Origin: an uncultured Alphaproteobacteria bacterium
Lineage (GTDB): Bacteria > Pseudomonadota > Alphaproteobacteria > Bin95
Reading direction: 5' to 3'
NCBI GenBank assembly: GCA_937891825.1
Contig: CALAHN010000088.1
Coordinates: 114,009 to 178,008, forward strand
Length of the DNA stretch: 64,000 nt
Part shown: in pieces, positions 38,939 to 48,818 of the stretch
Numbering within the stretch: the first letter of the stretch is position 1
How the letters are laid out: each line of letters opens with the position of its first letter
Translations under genes and position numbers: made by a program
The notes under the pieces: model-generated
What the model was told of the DNA's origin: nothing
Database searches by the model: none
The model's input: the letters and a program-made list of their open reading frames with translations, nothing else

Positions 38939-40096
38939 ATGCCCGTTAGATTTGATATCGCCATTGTCGGCGGCGGAATAGCGGGCGCCAGCCTCGCCTA
39001 TCGACTCGCCAATTCGTCAGCCAGAAGCGTTCGCCGCATCCTGCTGCTGGAGCGGGAAAGTCAGCCTGGATATCATGCGACGGGCCGCTCGGCGGCGCTT
39101 TATACGCAAGCTTACGGTAATGCGGCGATCCGGGCCTTGACCGTCGCTTCTCGCGCTTTCTACGACGCCCCGCCAGCGGGATTTGCCGACCATCCGCTCC
39201 TTACGCCCCGCGGCGCCATGGTGATTGCGACGCGAGCGCAGGCTGACAAGCTGGAAGCGGAAACCCTCGACGTGCAGCGGCAAGCGCCCCAGGTCCAGTT
39301 GATCGGGGCGGCCGAAGCGCGGGCGCTGGCGCCAATGCTGCGTCAGGATTATGCAGCGCTTGCAGCCTATGAGCCCGACGCCATGGATATGGACGTCAAC
39401 GCCATTCTCCAGGGGTGCCTGCGGGGCGCGAAGGCGGCTGGGGTCGATATTCGGACCGATGCGCCTGTAACCGACCTCGCGAGACTGAATGACGGATGGC
39501 GGCTTGAAACGCCGACGGGCGCCGTCACGGCTGGAATCGTCGTGAATGCGGCTGGCGCCTGGGCGTCGGAGGTCGCAGCATTGGCGGGCGCGCAGAAGAT
39601 CGAAATCACGCCGAAACGCCGGACCGCGTTTCTGTTCAAGGGACCGGCGGGTCTGAACCTCAGCGATAGGCCGATGGTGATCGACGTCGACGAGCAATTC
39701 TATTTCAAGCCCGATGCCGGCCTCATCCTCGGCTCGCCGGCCGATGAAACGCCGATGCCGCCCCATGACGCCAGCCCGGACGAACTGGATATCGCCGTCG
39801 GCGCGGACCGGATCCAACGGGCGGCCGATCTGCCGATCCGGCGGATCGAAAGCAGTTGGGCAGGCCTTCGCAGTTTCACGAGCGACAAGACGCCGGTCGT
39901 CGGGTTCGATTGTGCGGCGCCAGGCTTCTTCTGGTTCGCCGGCCAGGGCGGGTATGGCATTCAGACAGCCCCAGCCATGGCGGCCGTCGCGACGGCGTTG
40001 CTGGAGGGCACGCCAATCGCCCACACCTTGCCGAAGTTAGCTTTATCGGCGACCGCGCTGGCGCCGGATCGCTTCTCGGCGCCGCCCAGGCAATGA
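38939..40096 (+). CDS. FAD-dependent oxidoreductase (DAO/glycine oxidase-like)
   Basis: FDIAIVGGGIAGASLAYRLANSS Rossmann motif; VVNAAGAWASEVAALAG; WAGLRSFTSDKTPVVGFD; WFAGQGGYGIQTAPAMA. Confidence 0.87.
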   Translation: MPVRFDIAIVGGGIAGASLAYRLANSSARSVRRILLLERESQPGYHATGRSAALYTQAYGNAAIRALTVASRAFYDAPPAGFADHPLLTPRGAMVIATRAQADKLEAETLDVQRQAPQVQLIGAAEARALAPMLRQDYAALAAYEPDAMDMDVNAILQGCLRGAKAAGVDIRTDAPVTDLARLNDGWRLETPTGAVTAGIVVNAAGAWASEVAALAGAQKIEITPKRRTAFLFKGPAGLNLSDRPMVIDVDEQFYFKPDAGLILGSPADETPMPPHDASPDELDIAVGADRIQRAADLPIRRIESSWAGLRSFTSDKTPVVGFDCAAPGFFWFAGQGGYGIQTAPAMAAVATALLEGTPIAHTLPKLALSATALAPDRFSAPPRQ

Positions 40097-40104
40097 ACTG
40101 CCAG

Positions 40105-40680
40105 TCATTGCCAGCGGAAGGTCGCAATAGCGTCGAACGGGTTTCGGTCGCTAGCCGATTTCGTCGTAAATTCTCCGTAGCCAAGGCCGATGCCGACGGT
40201 GATCCGTTCGCCTGCCTCTATCCCGAACTGCTGCGCGAGCGGCTCTTCCAGGCCGCGAAATTCGCTGATGATGCAGGTATCGACGCCATAGCCCATGGCG
40301 GCAAGGGCAATGGCATTGACGAAGCCGCCGTGATCGAGCCAGTCGCCGGGCCCGGCATCTCCGCCGATCAGGCACAGGATACCGACGGGCGCCTCGAAGA
40401 ACCGAAGGCCGCTTCGGCGCGCCATGCCGACATCCGCCGCGGTTCCGGGCGCCGCGGTTTGCGGCTTGGCGGACGCGCTCGCTTCATGGGCGACAGCTGC
40501 GTTCACCATATCCGCCAAAGCGTCACCGGAGCAGACGATAACTCTCCAGGGTTGTCTATTCCCTTCGCTCGGGGATTTCACGGCATTCCGAAGAATGCTC
40601 TCGATTATGGCCCTGTTCGGCGCGCGCAGTTTGAATGCGCGCGCGGTCCGGCGCGCCCTCATCGCATCCAAAACATGCAT
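40105..40680 (-). CDS. Nitroreductase family protein
   Basis: MHVLDAMRARRTARAFKLRAPNRAIIESILRNAVKSPSEGNRQPWRVIV...GFVNAIALAAMGYGVDTC; probable start at 40680, inside the longer ORF. Confidence 0.83.
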   Translation of the reverse strand: MHVLDAMRARRTARAFKLRAPNRAIIESILRNAVKSPSEGNRQPWRVIVCSGDALADMVNAAVAHEASASAKPQTAAPGTAADVGMARRSGLRFFEAPVGILCLIGGDAGPGDWLDHGGFVNAIALAAMGYGVDTCIISEFRGLEEPLAQQFGIEAGERITVGIGLGYGEFTTKSASDRNPFDAIATFRWQ

Positions 40681-40750
40681 GCCGCCCGGTCCCTCGGACC
40701 TGAAGTCAGGGACTATCCGCCTGACTTCATTGAAACTATGGAGAATTTTT

Positions 40751-41395
40751 ATGTCTAACGTCAAGGCGGTATTCTGGGATTTCGGTGGGGTCGTCACCTC
40801 CAGTCCGTTTGAAGCTTTTGCCCGTTTGGAGGCGGAATCCGGGCTGCCGGCCGGCTTTATCGCCTCTGTCAACCGAATCAATCCCGACGCGAATGCCTGG
40901 GCGCAATTCGAAAGAAGCGAGATTGACCGCGCAACTTTTTCGCGTCTCTTCGAAGCGGAATCCAAGGCGCTTGGCCATTCCGTGCCGGGCGACAGGGTTC
41001 TGGCCTGCCTCGCGGGCGAGCCGCGTCCGGTGATGGTCGCCGCCCTCAAGGCTGTCCGTCGCCGATTCACAATCGCCTGCCTGACGAACAATGTCGCGAA
41101 GCTACCGCGCCCGCCGGACCAGGCGGCGGCGCTCCAGGAGGTCATGGCGCTTTTCCACCATGTAATCGAATCAAGCAAGATCGGCGTCCGGAAGCCGGAG
41201 CGGGCCTTCTACGAACATGCCCTCGCGGCGGTCGGCTGCCGGGCCGACGAAGTCGTCTTTCTGGATGACCTCGGCGTCAACCTGAAAACGGCGCGCGCGA
41301 TGGGCATGACGACGATCAAGGTGGACGCGCCCGAACCGGCGCTCGAAGCCCTGTCAGCGATTCTCGATCTGCCCCTACTAGCGCCGGGCGCTTGA
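40751..41395 (+). CDS. HAD family hydrolase
   Basis: MSNVKAVFWDFGGVVTSSPFEAF, CLTNNVAKL, IGVRKPERAFYEHALAAVGCRADEVVFLDDLGVNLKTARAMGMTTI. Confidence 0.88.
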   Translation: MSNVKAVFWDFGGVVTSSPFEAFARLEAESGLPAGFIASVNRINPDANAWAQFERSEIDRATFSRLFEAESKALGHSVPGDRVLACLAGEPRPVMVAALKAVRRRFTIACLTNNVAKLPRPPDQAAALQEVMALFHHVIESSKIGVRKPERAFYEHALAAVGCRADEVVFLDDLGVNLKTARAMGMTTIKVDAPEPALEALSAILDLPLLAPGA

Positions 41396-41455
41396 GCGAG
41401 GCACAACATCAGTCTGGCCTCCCTGCCCCTTTTGACCCCCACGGAGCATCGCCCC

Positions 41456-42628
41456 ATGGATAGCGCGTTTCCCAAAGCAACGATCACGCCCGAAGACGAG
41501 CGTCAGATCATGGATGCGATCGAAAAATTCCTGGCGCGCGACGTGCGCCCCTATGTGATGGCGCTTGAGCATGACGACGAATATCCCGCCGATATCGTTG
41601 AGGGCATGAAGGAGCTTGGCCTGTTCGGCGCGATCATCCCAGCCGAATATGGCGGCCTCGGTTTGCCGACGACGACCTACGCCAAGATCGTCGAATTGGT
41701 CTCTGAGACATGGATGTCGCTGTCGGGCATCTTCAATTCCCACCTCATCATGTCTTCGGCCGTCATCCGCCACGGCACAGAAGATCAGAAGCGGACCTGG
41801 GTGCCGAAATTCGCAACCGGTGAAATCCGCGGCGGCCTCGCCCTGACGGAGCCGAATTGCGGCACCGATTTGCAGGCGATCCGCACTACGGCCAAGCGCG
41901 ACGGCGACGCTTATGTCGTCAATGGCACAAAAACGTGGATTTCCAACGGCATTCACGGCACGGTCTTCGCGCTCCTTGTGAAGACCGACCCGGCGGCCAA
42001 GCCTCGACATGCCGGAACGAGCTTGTTTCTCGCCCAGAAAGGCCCTGGCTTCGCAGTCTCCCGGAAGCTGGAAAAGCTTGGCTACAAGGGGATCGATTCG
42101 GCCGAACTGGTTTTCGATAACTACCGAATTCCCGCCGACCGGCTGATCGGCGGCGTCGAGGGCCTGGGCTTGCGCCACGCGCTCGGCGGGCTGGAGCTTG
42201 GCCGCATTAATGTGGCGGCGCGCGGCGTCGGCGTCGCGTCGGCGGCGCTGAAGGAGTCCGTGAAATATGCCCAGCAGCGCGAAACCTTCGGCAAGCCGAT
42301 CGCCGAGCACCAATCCATTCAGATCAAGCTGGCCGACATGGCGACCAATGTCGAAGCCGCGCGCCACCTGACGCGGGCCGCCGCCGAAGCCTTCGACCGT
42401 GGCGACCGCTGCGACATGGAAGCCGGCATGGCGAAGCTGTTCGCCACCGAAGCCGCAGTCACCAACTCGATGGAAGCCATGCGCGTGCATGGCGGCTACG
42501 GCTATTCCAAGGAATTCCCGGTCGAGCGGTTCTATCGGGACGCCCCGCTCCTGGTGATCGGCGAAGGCACGAATGAGTTGCAGCGCATCCTGATCGCCCG
42601 CCAGCTCGTCCAGCGGAATCCGATCTGA
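41456..42628 (+). CDS. Acyl-CoA dehydrogenase
   Basis: LALTEPNCGTDLQAIRTTAKRDGDAYVVNGTKTWISNG; EAMRVHGGYGYSKEFPVERFYRDAPLLVIGEGTNELQRILIARQL. Confidence 0.92.
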   Translation: MDSAFPKATITPEDERQIMDAIEKFLARDVRPYVMALEHDDEYPADIVEGMKELGLFGAIIPAEYGGLGLPTTTYAKIVELVSETWMSLSGIFNSHLIMSSAVIRHGTEDQKRTWVPKFATGEIRGGLALTEPNCGTDLQAIRTTAKRDGDAYVVNGTKTWISNGIHGTVFALLVKTDPAAKPRHAGTSLFLAQKGPGFAVSRKLEKLGYKGIDSAELVFDNYRIPADRLIGGVEGLGLRHALGGLELGRINVAARGVGVASAALKESVKYAQQRETFGKPIAEHQSIQIKLADMATNVEAARHLTRAAAEAFDRGDRCDMEAGMAKLFATEAAVTNSMEAMRVHGGYGYSKEFPVERFYRDAPLLVIGEGTNELQRILIARQLVQRNPI

Positions 42629-43833
42629 TGCCCGCCCCCCGTCGCCCGCTGGAAGGCGTGCGCATCGTCGCAGTCGAGCAGTATGGCGCGGGACCGCATG
42701 GCGCGATGCAGCTTGCCGATCTCGGCGCCGAGATCATCAAGGTCGAGAACGGGTCGGACGGCGGCGATGTCGGCCGCCATGTCAAACATCCGAACGAGCG
42801 GACGCCGCCCGGTGACAGCCTGTTCTTCCAGGCGTTCAACCGGAACAAGCGCTCGATCGTGCTGGACCTCAAGTCGACCGATGGCCAGACTGCGTTCCGG
42901 CGGCTTGCGGCGACGGCGGACGCGGTCTTCAACAATCTCCGCGGCGATATTCCGGACCGGCTTGGCCTGAACTATGACAGCCTGAAGGCCATCAATCCTC
43001 GCCTCGTCTGCGTTCATCTCTCGGCCTATGGCCGGACCGGCGACCGCGCCGCCTGGCCGGGCTATGATTTTCTGATGCAGGCGGAATGCGGCTATCTCTC
43101 CGTCACCGGCGAGAAAGGCGGGCCGCCATCGCGCATGGGCCTGTCGATCGTCGATCTCTCGACAGGTCTCCAAGCTGCGATCGCCATGGTTTCCGGCATC
43201 GTCGGCGCCCGGACGACCGGGATGGGCGGCGACTATGACGTCAGCCTCTATGACGTCGCGATGACGAACCTTTGCTACGTCTCCGCCTGGCACATGACGC
43301 TCGGCGAGACCGTCGGCCGGGAATTGCGCTCCGCCCATCCCAATCTTGTGCCGAGCCAGCTCTACAAGACCCAGGACAGCTGGATTTTCCTGATGTGTAA
43401 CAAGGAGAAGTTCTGGCCGGTGTTGTGCCGCAAGCTTGGGCGGCCGGACCTCGCCGCCGACGACAGGTTTCGGACATTCCAGGGCCGCCTCGCCCATCGG
43501 GATCTCCTGACCGATCTTCTGGACGACGCGCTTTCGGGCAAGACGACGGACGCCTGGATGGCGCTTTTTGCGGGCGAGGTTCCGGCAGCCCCGGTTTATG
43601 ATGTCGGTCGGGCGCTCGACAGTCCGTTCAGCCAAACCACCGGGCAGATTATCGAACTCGAGACGCCGGGCGGTCAGACGGTCAAGACTATCGGTCCCGG
43701 CGTGCGGCAACCGGGCCTGCCACCCCGCGCCGAAGCCGCGCCAGCGCTCGCAGCTGACCAGCAGGCGGTCCTGGGGAGCCTCGGTTATACGGCGGATGAA
43801 GCCGAAGCGCTTTTGAAGGCGGCCGGCGGATGA
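42628..43833 (+). CDS. CaiB/BaiF family CoA transferase
   Basis: LEGVRIVAVEQYGAGPHGAMQLADLGAEIIKVENGSDGGDVGRHV; NRNKRSIVLDLKSTDGQ; HLSAYGRTGDRA. Confidence 0.9.
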   Translation: MPAPRRPLEGVRIVAVEQYGAGPHGAMQLADLGAEIIKVENGSDGGDVGRHVKHPNERTPPGDSLFFQAFNRNKRSIVLDLKSTDGQTAFRRLAATADAVFNNLRGDIPDRLGLNYDSLKAINPRLVCVHLSAYGRTGDRAAWPGYDFLMQAECGYLSVTGEKGGPPSRMGLSIVDLSTGLQAAIAMVSGIVGARTTGMGGDYDVSLYDVAMTNLCYVSAWHMTLGETVGRELRSAHPNLVPSQLYKTQDSWIFLMCNKEKFWPVLCRKLGRPDLAADDRFRTFQGRLAHRDLLTDLLDDALSGKTTDAWMALFAGEVPAAPVYDVGRALDSPFSQTTGQIIELETPGGQTVKTIGPGVRQPGLPPRAEAAPALAADQQAVLGSLGYTADEAEALLKAAGG

Positions 43834-44675
43834 AGGACGTCAAGGGCAGTCTCGCTGTCATCACGGGCGGCGCATCGGGCATCGGTTATGGCCTCGCGTC
43901 GGCATTCGGCAAGGCCGGCGCGCGCCCGATGCTGCTGGATATCGAGGCGAAGGCCCTCGATGCGGCCGTGGCGAAGCTCGTGGCCACCGGCATCGATGCG
44001 GCAGGCGCGGTCGTCGATGTGACCGACCGTCAGGCGATGCGGCAGGTCGCGGGCGAGATCGAAGCGGCCCACGGACCGATCCACATGCTCTGCAACAATG
44101 CCGGCGTCGGCACGGCCGACCCCTTGCAGATCGCCCGCGGCGACGATTGGGACTGGGTGCTCTCGGTCAACCTGATGGGCGTGATCAACGGACTGCTGGC
44201 GTTCCTTCCCGCGATGACGCGCCATGGCGAGCCGGGCCATATCGTCAACACAGCCTCCGTCGCAGGGCTGTTTCCCATGCGCGATATCGGCATCTACAAC
44301 ACGTCGAAGTTCGCGGTCATTGGGTTGACGGAAACCCTTCGCGATGATCTGGCGGGCACGACTATCGGCGTCTCGGCGCTTTGCCCCGGATATGTGAACA
44401 CCAACATCAATCAGAGCCGGCGGAACCGCCAAGCCGCATTCGGCGCATCGCGCCCGCCGCAAATCTCGGCGGACGCAATGCGGGCGATCGACCGCGCGCT
44501 CAAGACCCGTGGCCTCGCGCCTGAAGCTGTCGGCGAGATGGTTCTGGATGGGATGCGCCGGGACCTGTTCTATATCGTGACCGACCCGACCTTCTGGCTG
44601 CCTGTCCGGCGGCGGTTCGAGCGTATGGCGCACGATATCGCCGCCCTGCATGGCGGCCTGCCGGCTTCCGAATAG
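43830..44675 (+). CDS. SDR family oxidoreductase
   Basis: GSLAVITGGASGIGYGLASAFGKAGARPMLLDIE; NNAGVG; YNTSKFAVIGLTETL. Confidence 0.9.
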   Translation: MKDVKGSLAVITGGASGIGYGLASAFGKAGARPMLLDIEAKALDAAVAKLVATGIDAAGAVVDVTDRQAMRQVAGEIEAAHGPIHMLCNNAGVGTADPLQIARGDDWDWVLSVNLMGVINGLLAFLPAMTRHGEPGHIVNTASVAGLFPMRDIGIYNTSKFAVIGLTETLRDDLAGTTIGVSALCPGYVNTNINQSRRNRQAAFGASRPPQISADAMRAIDRALKTRGLAPEAVGEMVLDGMRRDLFYIVTDPTFWLPVRRRFERMAHDIAALHGGLPASE

Positions 44676-44701
44676 CCTGCGACGCTGCTCAGCCGCGCAC
44701 G

Positions 44702-45091
44702 TCAGGCGTGCGGGGGATTCGCGTTCGCTTCCGCGTGTTTGGGATCGACGTAGAAGCTTTCGCCGCACCCGCAGGCGCCGACGGCATTGGGATTCTTGAA
44801 GGTGAAGCCTGAGGAAAACTGACTTTCCTCATAATCGACCACCGACCCGATCAGGAACATGGTCGCGGCCGGATCGATCAGCACCTTGACGCCGTCCTGG
44901 TCGATCACCTCCTCGAAGCGCTTCGGCTCCTCGGCATAATCCACCGAATAGGACAGGCCGGAGCAGCCGCGCGCGCTGACGCCGATGCGCAGGCCAAGCA
45001 CGGGTTTCTGGCTCCGGGAGATCAGATGCTTGACGCGGGCGACGGCGCGGTCGGTCAATGTCACCATCGGGGGTAATTGGCGAGCGTTCAT
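44702..45091 (-). CDS. sufA: Iron-sulfur cluster assembly accessory protein (SufA/ErpA-type)
   Basis: VTLTDRAVARVKHLISRSQKPVLGLRIGVSARGCSGLSYSVDYA...CGCGESF, A-type scaffold cysteines. Confidence 0.88.
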   Translation of the reverse strand: MNARQLPPMVTLTDRAVARVKHLISRSQKPVLGLRIGVSARGCSGLSYSVDYAEEPKRFEEVIDQDGVKVLIDPAATMFLIGSVVDYEESQFSSGFTFKNPNAVGACGCGESFYVDPKHAEANANPPHA

Positions 45092-45105
45092 AGTCCAGCC
45101 TCCTA

Positions 45106-45525
45106 TCAGAACCAGTCGAGCGCGACCCGCGCTTCATCGGACATGCGCTCGGGCGTCCAGGGCGGGTCGAAGGTCAGCGTGACCTCGATCTCGCCGAAGC
45201 CCGGCACGGCGACCAGCGCGTCGGCGACCATGCCCGGCATTTCGCCTGCGACCGGACATCCGGGCGCGGTCAAGGTCATCTGAATGACGACAGCGCCGTC
45301 CTTCGGGTCGATATCAATCGTGTAGATCAGCCCCAACTCCCAGATATCGACTGGGATTTCAGGGTCGTAGACGGTCTTCATGGCGGCGATGGCGTCTTCG
45401 CGCGTCCCGATGGCCTGACCTTCGGGCAAGGGCGCGCCGCGCCGCGCGCGGAAGTCGCCTTCGCGGGCGTCCGGCCCGTCGTGATCCATAAACATGCGGA
45501 AGTGCTGGTGCATGGCGCCGGTCAT
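45106..45525 (-). CDS. sufT: SUF system Fe-S assembly protein SufT-like (DUF59/MIP18)
   Basis: AIAAMKTVYDPEIPVDIWELGLIYTIDIDPKDGAVVIQMTLTAPGCPVAGEMP; ATG overlaps the sufS stop (ATGA). Confidence 0.85.
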   Translation of the reverse strand: MTGAMHQHFRMFMDHDGPDAREGDFRARRGAPLPEGQAIGTREDAIAAMKTVYDPEIPVDIWELGLIYTIDIDPKDGAVVIQMTLTAPGCPVAGEMPGMVADALVAVPGFGEIEVTLTFDPPWTPERMSDEARVALDWF

Positions 45526-46769
45526 TTGAATATCTCGATGGTTTTGGCGACGGCCGCAACGAGCGCGTCCGCTTCCGCCTGGGTGTTGTACATGCCGAAA
45601 CTGGCGCGGGCCGTCGCATGGACGCCGAACCGCTCCATCACCGGCTGGGCGCAATGCTGACCCGCCCGAACAGCAACGCCCATCTGGTCGAGTATGGTCC
45701 CGACGTCGTGGGCGTGGGCGCCCTTGACGTTGAACGACAGGACCGAGGTCTTGCGCCCAGGCTGGCCGGTGAAGACCACCTCGGGCATGGCGCGCAATTG
45801 CGCCTCCGCATGGGCCGTAACCGCGGCTTCATGGGCGGATATGGCCTCAAGGCCGATGGACTGCACGTAGTCAATCGCGGCGCCCAGCCCGGCCGCCTCG
45901 ACAATCGCTGGGGTGCCAGCCTCGAAGCGATGCGGCGGCGCCTGATATGTGGACCCGGTCAGGGTGACCGTCTCGATCATCTCGCCGCCGCCCTGGAAGG
46001 GCGGCATGTCGGTCAGGATGTCCGGGCGGCCGTAGAGCGCGCCGATGCCGGTCGGGCCATAAAGCTTGTGGCCGGAGAAAGCATAGAAATCGACGCCGAG
46101 CGCCTGCACGTCGACGGGCATATGGGGCGCGGCCTGACAGCCGTCCGCCAGCATGACCCCGCCGTAGCGGTGGGCGAGCGCCGCCAGTTCCGCGATCGGC
46201 AGCACGGTTCCCATAGTGTTGGCTACATGGGCGGCGGCGACGATCTTGGTGCGCGGGCCGATCAGGCTGCGTGCTGCGTCCATATCCAGTTCGCCCGCGT
46301 CGGTCATCGGGATGAACTTGACCGTGGCGCCTTGCCGCTCCGCCAGCAACTGCCACGGTACGATGTTGGAGTGGTGCTCCAATTCCGTGGTCACGATCTC
46401 GTCGCCGGGCCCAAGCCGTTGGCCATAGGAATAAGCGACGAGGTTGATGCCTTCCGTCGCGCCGCGGGCAAAGACAATCGCGTTCTCGTCGGGCGCATTC
46501 AGGAAGCGCGCGGTCTTGACCCGGGCGGCTTCGAAGATGTCGGTCGAGCGTTGGGAGAGCGCATAGACCCCGCGGTGCACGTTCGCGTAATCGCGTTCCA
46601 TGATGTCGACCATGGCCTGGATCACCTGCCGGGGCTTCTGGGCGCTCGCGGCCGTATCCAGAAACACCAGATCGTGGCCGTTCACCTGCTGATGCAGCAC
46701 GGGGAAGTCGGCGCGGATCGCTTCGACATCGTAATTTGGCCGTTCAACGGCGCGCATCGCGGCGGTCAT
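45522..46769 (-). CDS. sufS: Cysteine desulfurase, SufS type
   Basis: DVEAIRADFPVLHQQVNGHDLVFLDTAASAQKPRQVIQAM; DFYAFSGHKLYGPTGIGALYGR; VAVRAGQHCAQPVMERFGV. Confidence 0.93.
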   Translation of the reverse strand: MTAAMRAVERPNYDVEAIRADFPVLHQQVNGHDLVFLDTAASAQKPRQVIQAMVDIMERDYANVHRGVYALSQRSTDIFEAARVKTARFLNAPDENAIVFARGATEGINLVAYSYGQRLGPGDEIVTTELEHHSNIVPWQLLAERQGATVKFIPMTDAGELDMDAARSLIGPRTKIVAAAHVANTMGTVLPIAELAALAHRYGGVMLADGCQAAPHMPVDVQALGVDFYAFSGHKLYGPTGIGALYGRPDILTDMPPFQGGGEMIETVTLTGSTYQAPPHRFEAGTPAIVEAAGLGAAIDYVQSIGLEAISAHEAAVTAHAEAQLRAMPEVVFTGQPGRKTSVLSFNVKGAHAHDVGTILDQMGVAVRAGQHCAQPVMERFGVHATARASFGMYNTQAEADALVAAVAKTIEIFK

Positions 46770-48055
46770 GATGCAATCTCCAGTCCGAGCGCGCCGTCGA
46801 TGGCGTCCAGAATGACGGTTCGGACGGTCTCGTCGGACAAGCCGGCCGCAGCTTCGGCAAGGAAGCCCCGCACGACAAGCTGGCGCGCTTGCACGGCTGG
46901 GATGCCCCGGGCGCGCAGGTAGAACAATTGGTCGTCGTCGATATCGCCGGCGGTCGCGCCGTGGCTGCATTTCACGTCATCGGCGTAGATCTCGAGGATC
47001 GGCTTGGCGTCGATTTCCGCCTGATCGGAGAGCAGCAGCGCTCTATTGAGCTGATGGCCGTCGGTGCGCTGGGCCAGTCGGTCGACGACGATCTGGCCTT
47101 GAAACACGCCCCGCGCCTGCCCGTCGATGGCGCCCGCGAAGACCTGACGGGAGCGCGTATCCTCGGCCAGATGGTCGATGCGGCTGGTATGATCGGCATG
47201 TTGACGACCATCAATGGCATAGGCGCCATTCAAGCGCACCTCCGACTTGGTCCCCGACAAACTGACCGCTGCTTCGTTCCGGCAGAGGCCCGCGCCCAGG
47301 GTCAACACGAAATTGTCGTAGAGCGCATTCCGGCCGACATCGACCCGGGTCATCGCCAGATGACGCGCGTCTTTTGCCTCGGTCTGGATTTTTGCGTGAA
47401 CGAGCACGGCGCCGTCGCCGAGCCGGATATCGGCGCCGTGATTGGCGAGATATGCGCCGTCCTCAAGGCCGATATGGCGCTCGAGAATGAGCGCGCGAGC
47501 ATTCGGCGCAAGGTCGATGGCGAGCCTGGGATGCCACATCCGCGGGCGTGCGCCGGGCGCCGCCAGGAACACGATCTCCAGCGGCCGCGCGAGCGCGCTG
47601 CCTGCCTCGACCCGGATGGCAAGGCCATCGGTGAAGGCGGCGGCGTTCAGGGCGTACATCGCCTGGTTCGGCGGGTTGGCCGTCACCGTATCCGCGAGCC
47701 ATTGCGCTGTCGCGACGCGCGCCCAGGGCTGCACGGCGGCGTCGAGGCCGTCGAGATCGGAGAGATCGGCATTGAGCCGGCCGTTCACGAAGACCGCCTG
47801 CGCCGCGCCCGCGATCAACGGCTTCGGGATCGCGGCGCCTTCGGCGAGTGCGTCAACCTGTTCATATTTCGCGCGAGCAAGCGGGCGTAGGCTCGTGTAT
47901 TTCCAAGCTTCATCTCGATTGGTCGGAAGGCCGACTTCGCGGAAGCGCGCGGCGCCGGCGCCCCTGAACGCCGTAAGCCAGCCGGGTTCGCCCGATGGCA
48001 GGGCAAACCCGCCTTCAAATGCGGCGACGCCGATGGGATCGGTGGCGCGCGCCAT
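46766..48055 (-). CDS. sufD: Fe-S cluster assembly protein SufD
   Basis: RDEAWKYTSLRPLARA; GVFQGQIVVDRLAQRTDGHQLNRALLLSDQAEIDAKPILEIYADDVKCSHGATAGDIDDDQLFYLRARGI. Confidence 0.93.
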   Translation of the reverse strand: MARATDPIGVAAFEGGFALPSGEPGWLTAFRGAGAARFREVGLPTNRDEAWKYTSLRPLARAKYEQVDALAEGAAIPKPLIAGAAQAVFVNGRLNADLSDLDGLDAAVQPWARVATAQWLADTVTANPPNQAMYALNAAAFTDGLAIRVEAGSALARPLEIVFLAAPGARPRMWHPRLAIDLAPNARALILERHIGLEDGAYLANHGADIRLGDGAVLVHAKIQTEAKDARHLAMTRVDVGRNALYDNFVLTLGAGLCRNEAAVSLSGTKSEVRLNGAYAIDGRQHADHTSRIDHLAEDTRSRQVFAGAIDGQARGVFQGQIVVDRLAQRTDGHQLNRALLLSDQAEIDAKPILEIYADDVKCSHGATAGDIDDDQLFYLRARGIPAVQARQLVVRGFLAEAAAGLSDETVRTVILDAIDGALGLEIAS

Positions 48056-48807
48056 CAGGCGGCCAATCCCGCCAGAATGTCGCCGTAGCCCTTCTCCTCG
48101 AGCTCAAGCGCCAATTCCGGGCCGCCGGTCCGAATGATCCGGCCCCTGGCGAGCACGTGCACCTTGTCGGGGCGGATATAGTCGAGCAGGCGCTGATAAT
48201 GGGTGATGACCAGCATGCCGCGATCCGGCGCGCGCAGGCGGTTGACGCCGTCGGCCACCACCTTCAGGGCGTCGATGTCGAGCCCGCTGTCGGTTTCGTC
48301 CAAGATGCAGAATTTCGGCCGCAGCAGCGCCATCTGCAGCACTTCATTGCGCTTCTTCTCCCCGCCGGAGAAGCCGGTGTTGACCGGCCGCTTTAGCATC
48401 GCCTCATCCATGCTGAGGTCCTTGAGCGTGGCGCGGACCAGCTTCAGGAATTCCAGCGCCGTAAGCTCCGGCTCGCCGCGGGCTTTGCGTACGGCATTGA
48501 GCGCGGTCTTGATGAAGGTCATGCCGGCGACGCCTGGGATTTCGACCGGGTACTGGAACGCGAGAAACAGGCCGAGCGCCGCTCGCTCTTCCGGCTCCAG
48601 CCCCAACAGATCCGCGTCGCCGAGCGTGGCCGACCCCGATTGGGCTTCATAGCCGTCCCGCCCGGCCAGCGTGTAGGCAAGCGTGCTCTTGCCCGCGCCG
48701 TTCGGTCCCATGACCGCGTGGACTTCGCCCGCAGGCACAGTCAGCGAAAGGCCCGTCAGGATCGGCTTGCCATCCAGAGAGACATGGAGATCTTTGATAT
48801 TCAGCAT
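48055..48807 (-). CDS. sufC: Fe-S cluster assembly ATPase SufC
   Basis: HAVMGPNGAGKSTLAYTLAGRDGYEAQSGSATLGDADLLGLEPEERAALGLFLAFQYPVEIPGV; FSGGEKKRNEVLQMALLRPKFCILDETDSGLDIDAL. Confidence 0.96.
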   Translation of the reverse strand: MLNIKDLHVSLDGKPILTGLSLTVPAGEVHAVMGPNGAGKSTLAYTLAGRDGYEAQSGSATLGDADLLGLEPEERAALGLFLAFQYPVEIPGVAGMTFIKTALNAVRKARGEPELTALEFLKLVRATLKDLSMDEAMLKRPVNTGFSGGEKKRNEVLQMALLRPKFCILDETDSGLDIDALKVVADGVNRLRAPDRGMLVITHYQRLLDYIRPDKVHVLARGRIIRTGGPELALELEEKGYGDILAGLAA

Positions 48808-48818
48808 CGCATTCGTTC

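Noticed and set aside
45618-46922. 434-aa plus-strand ORF opposite sufS
   Set aside because: Antisense of a canonical cysteine desulfurase; no motif support.
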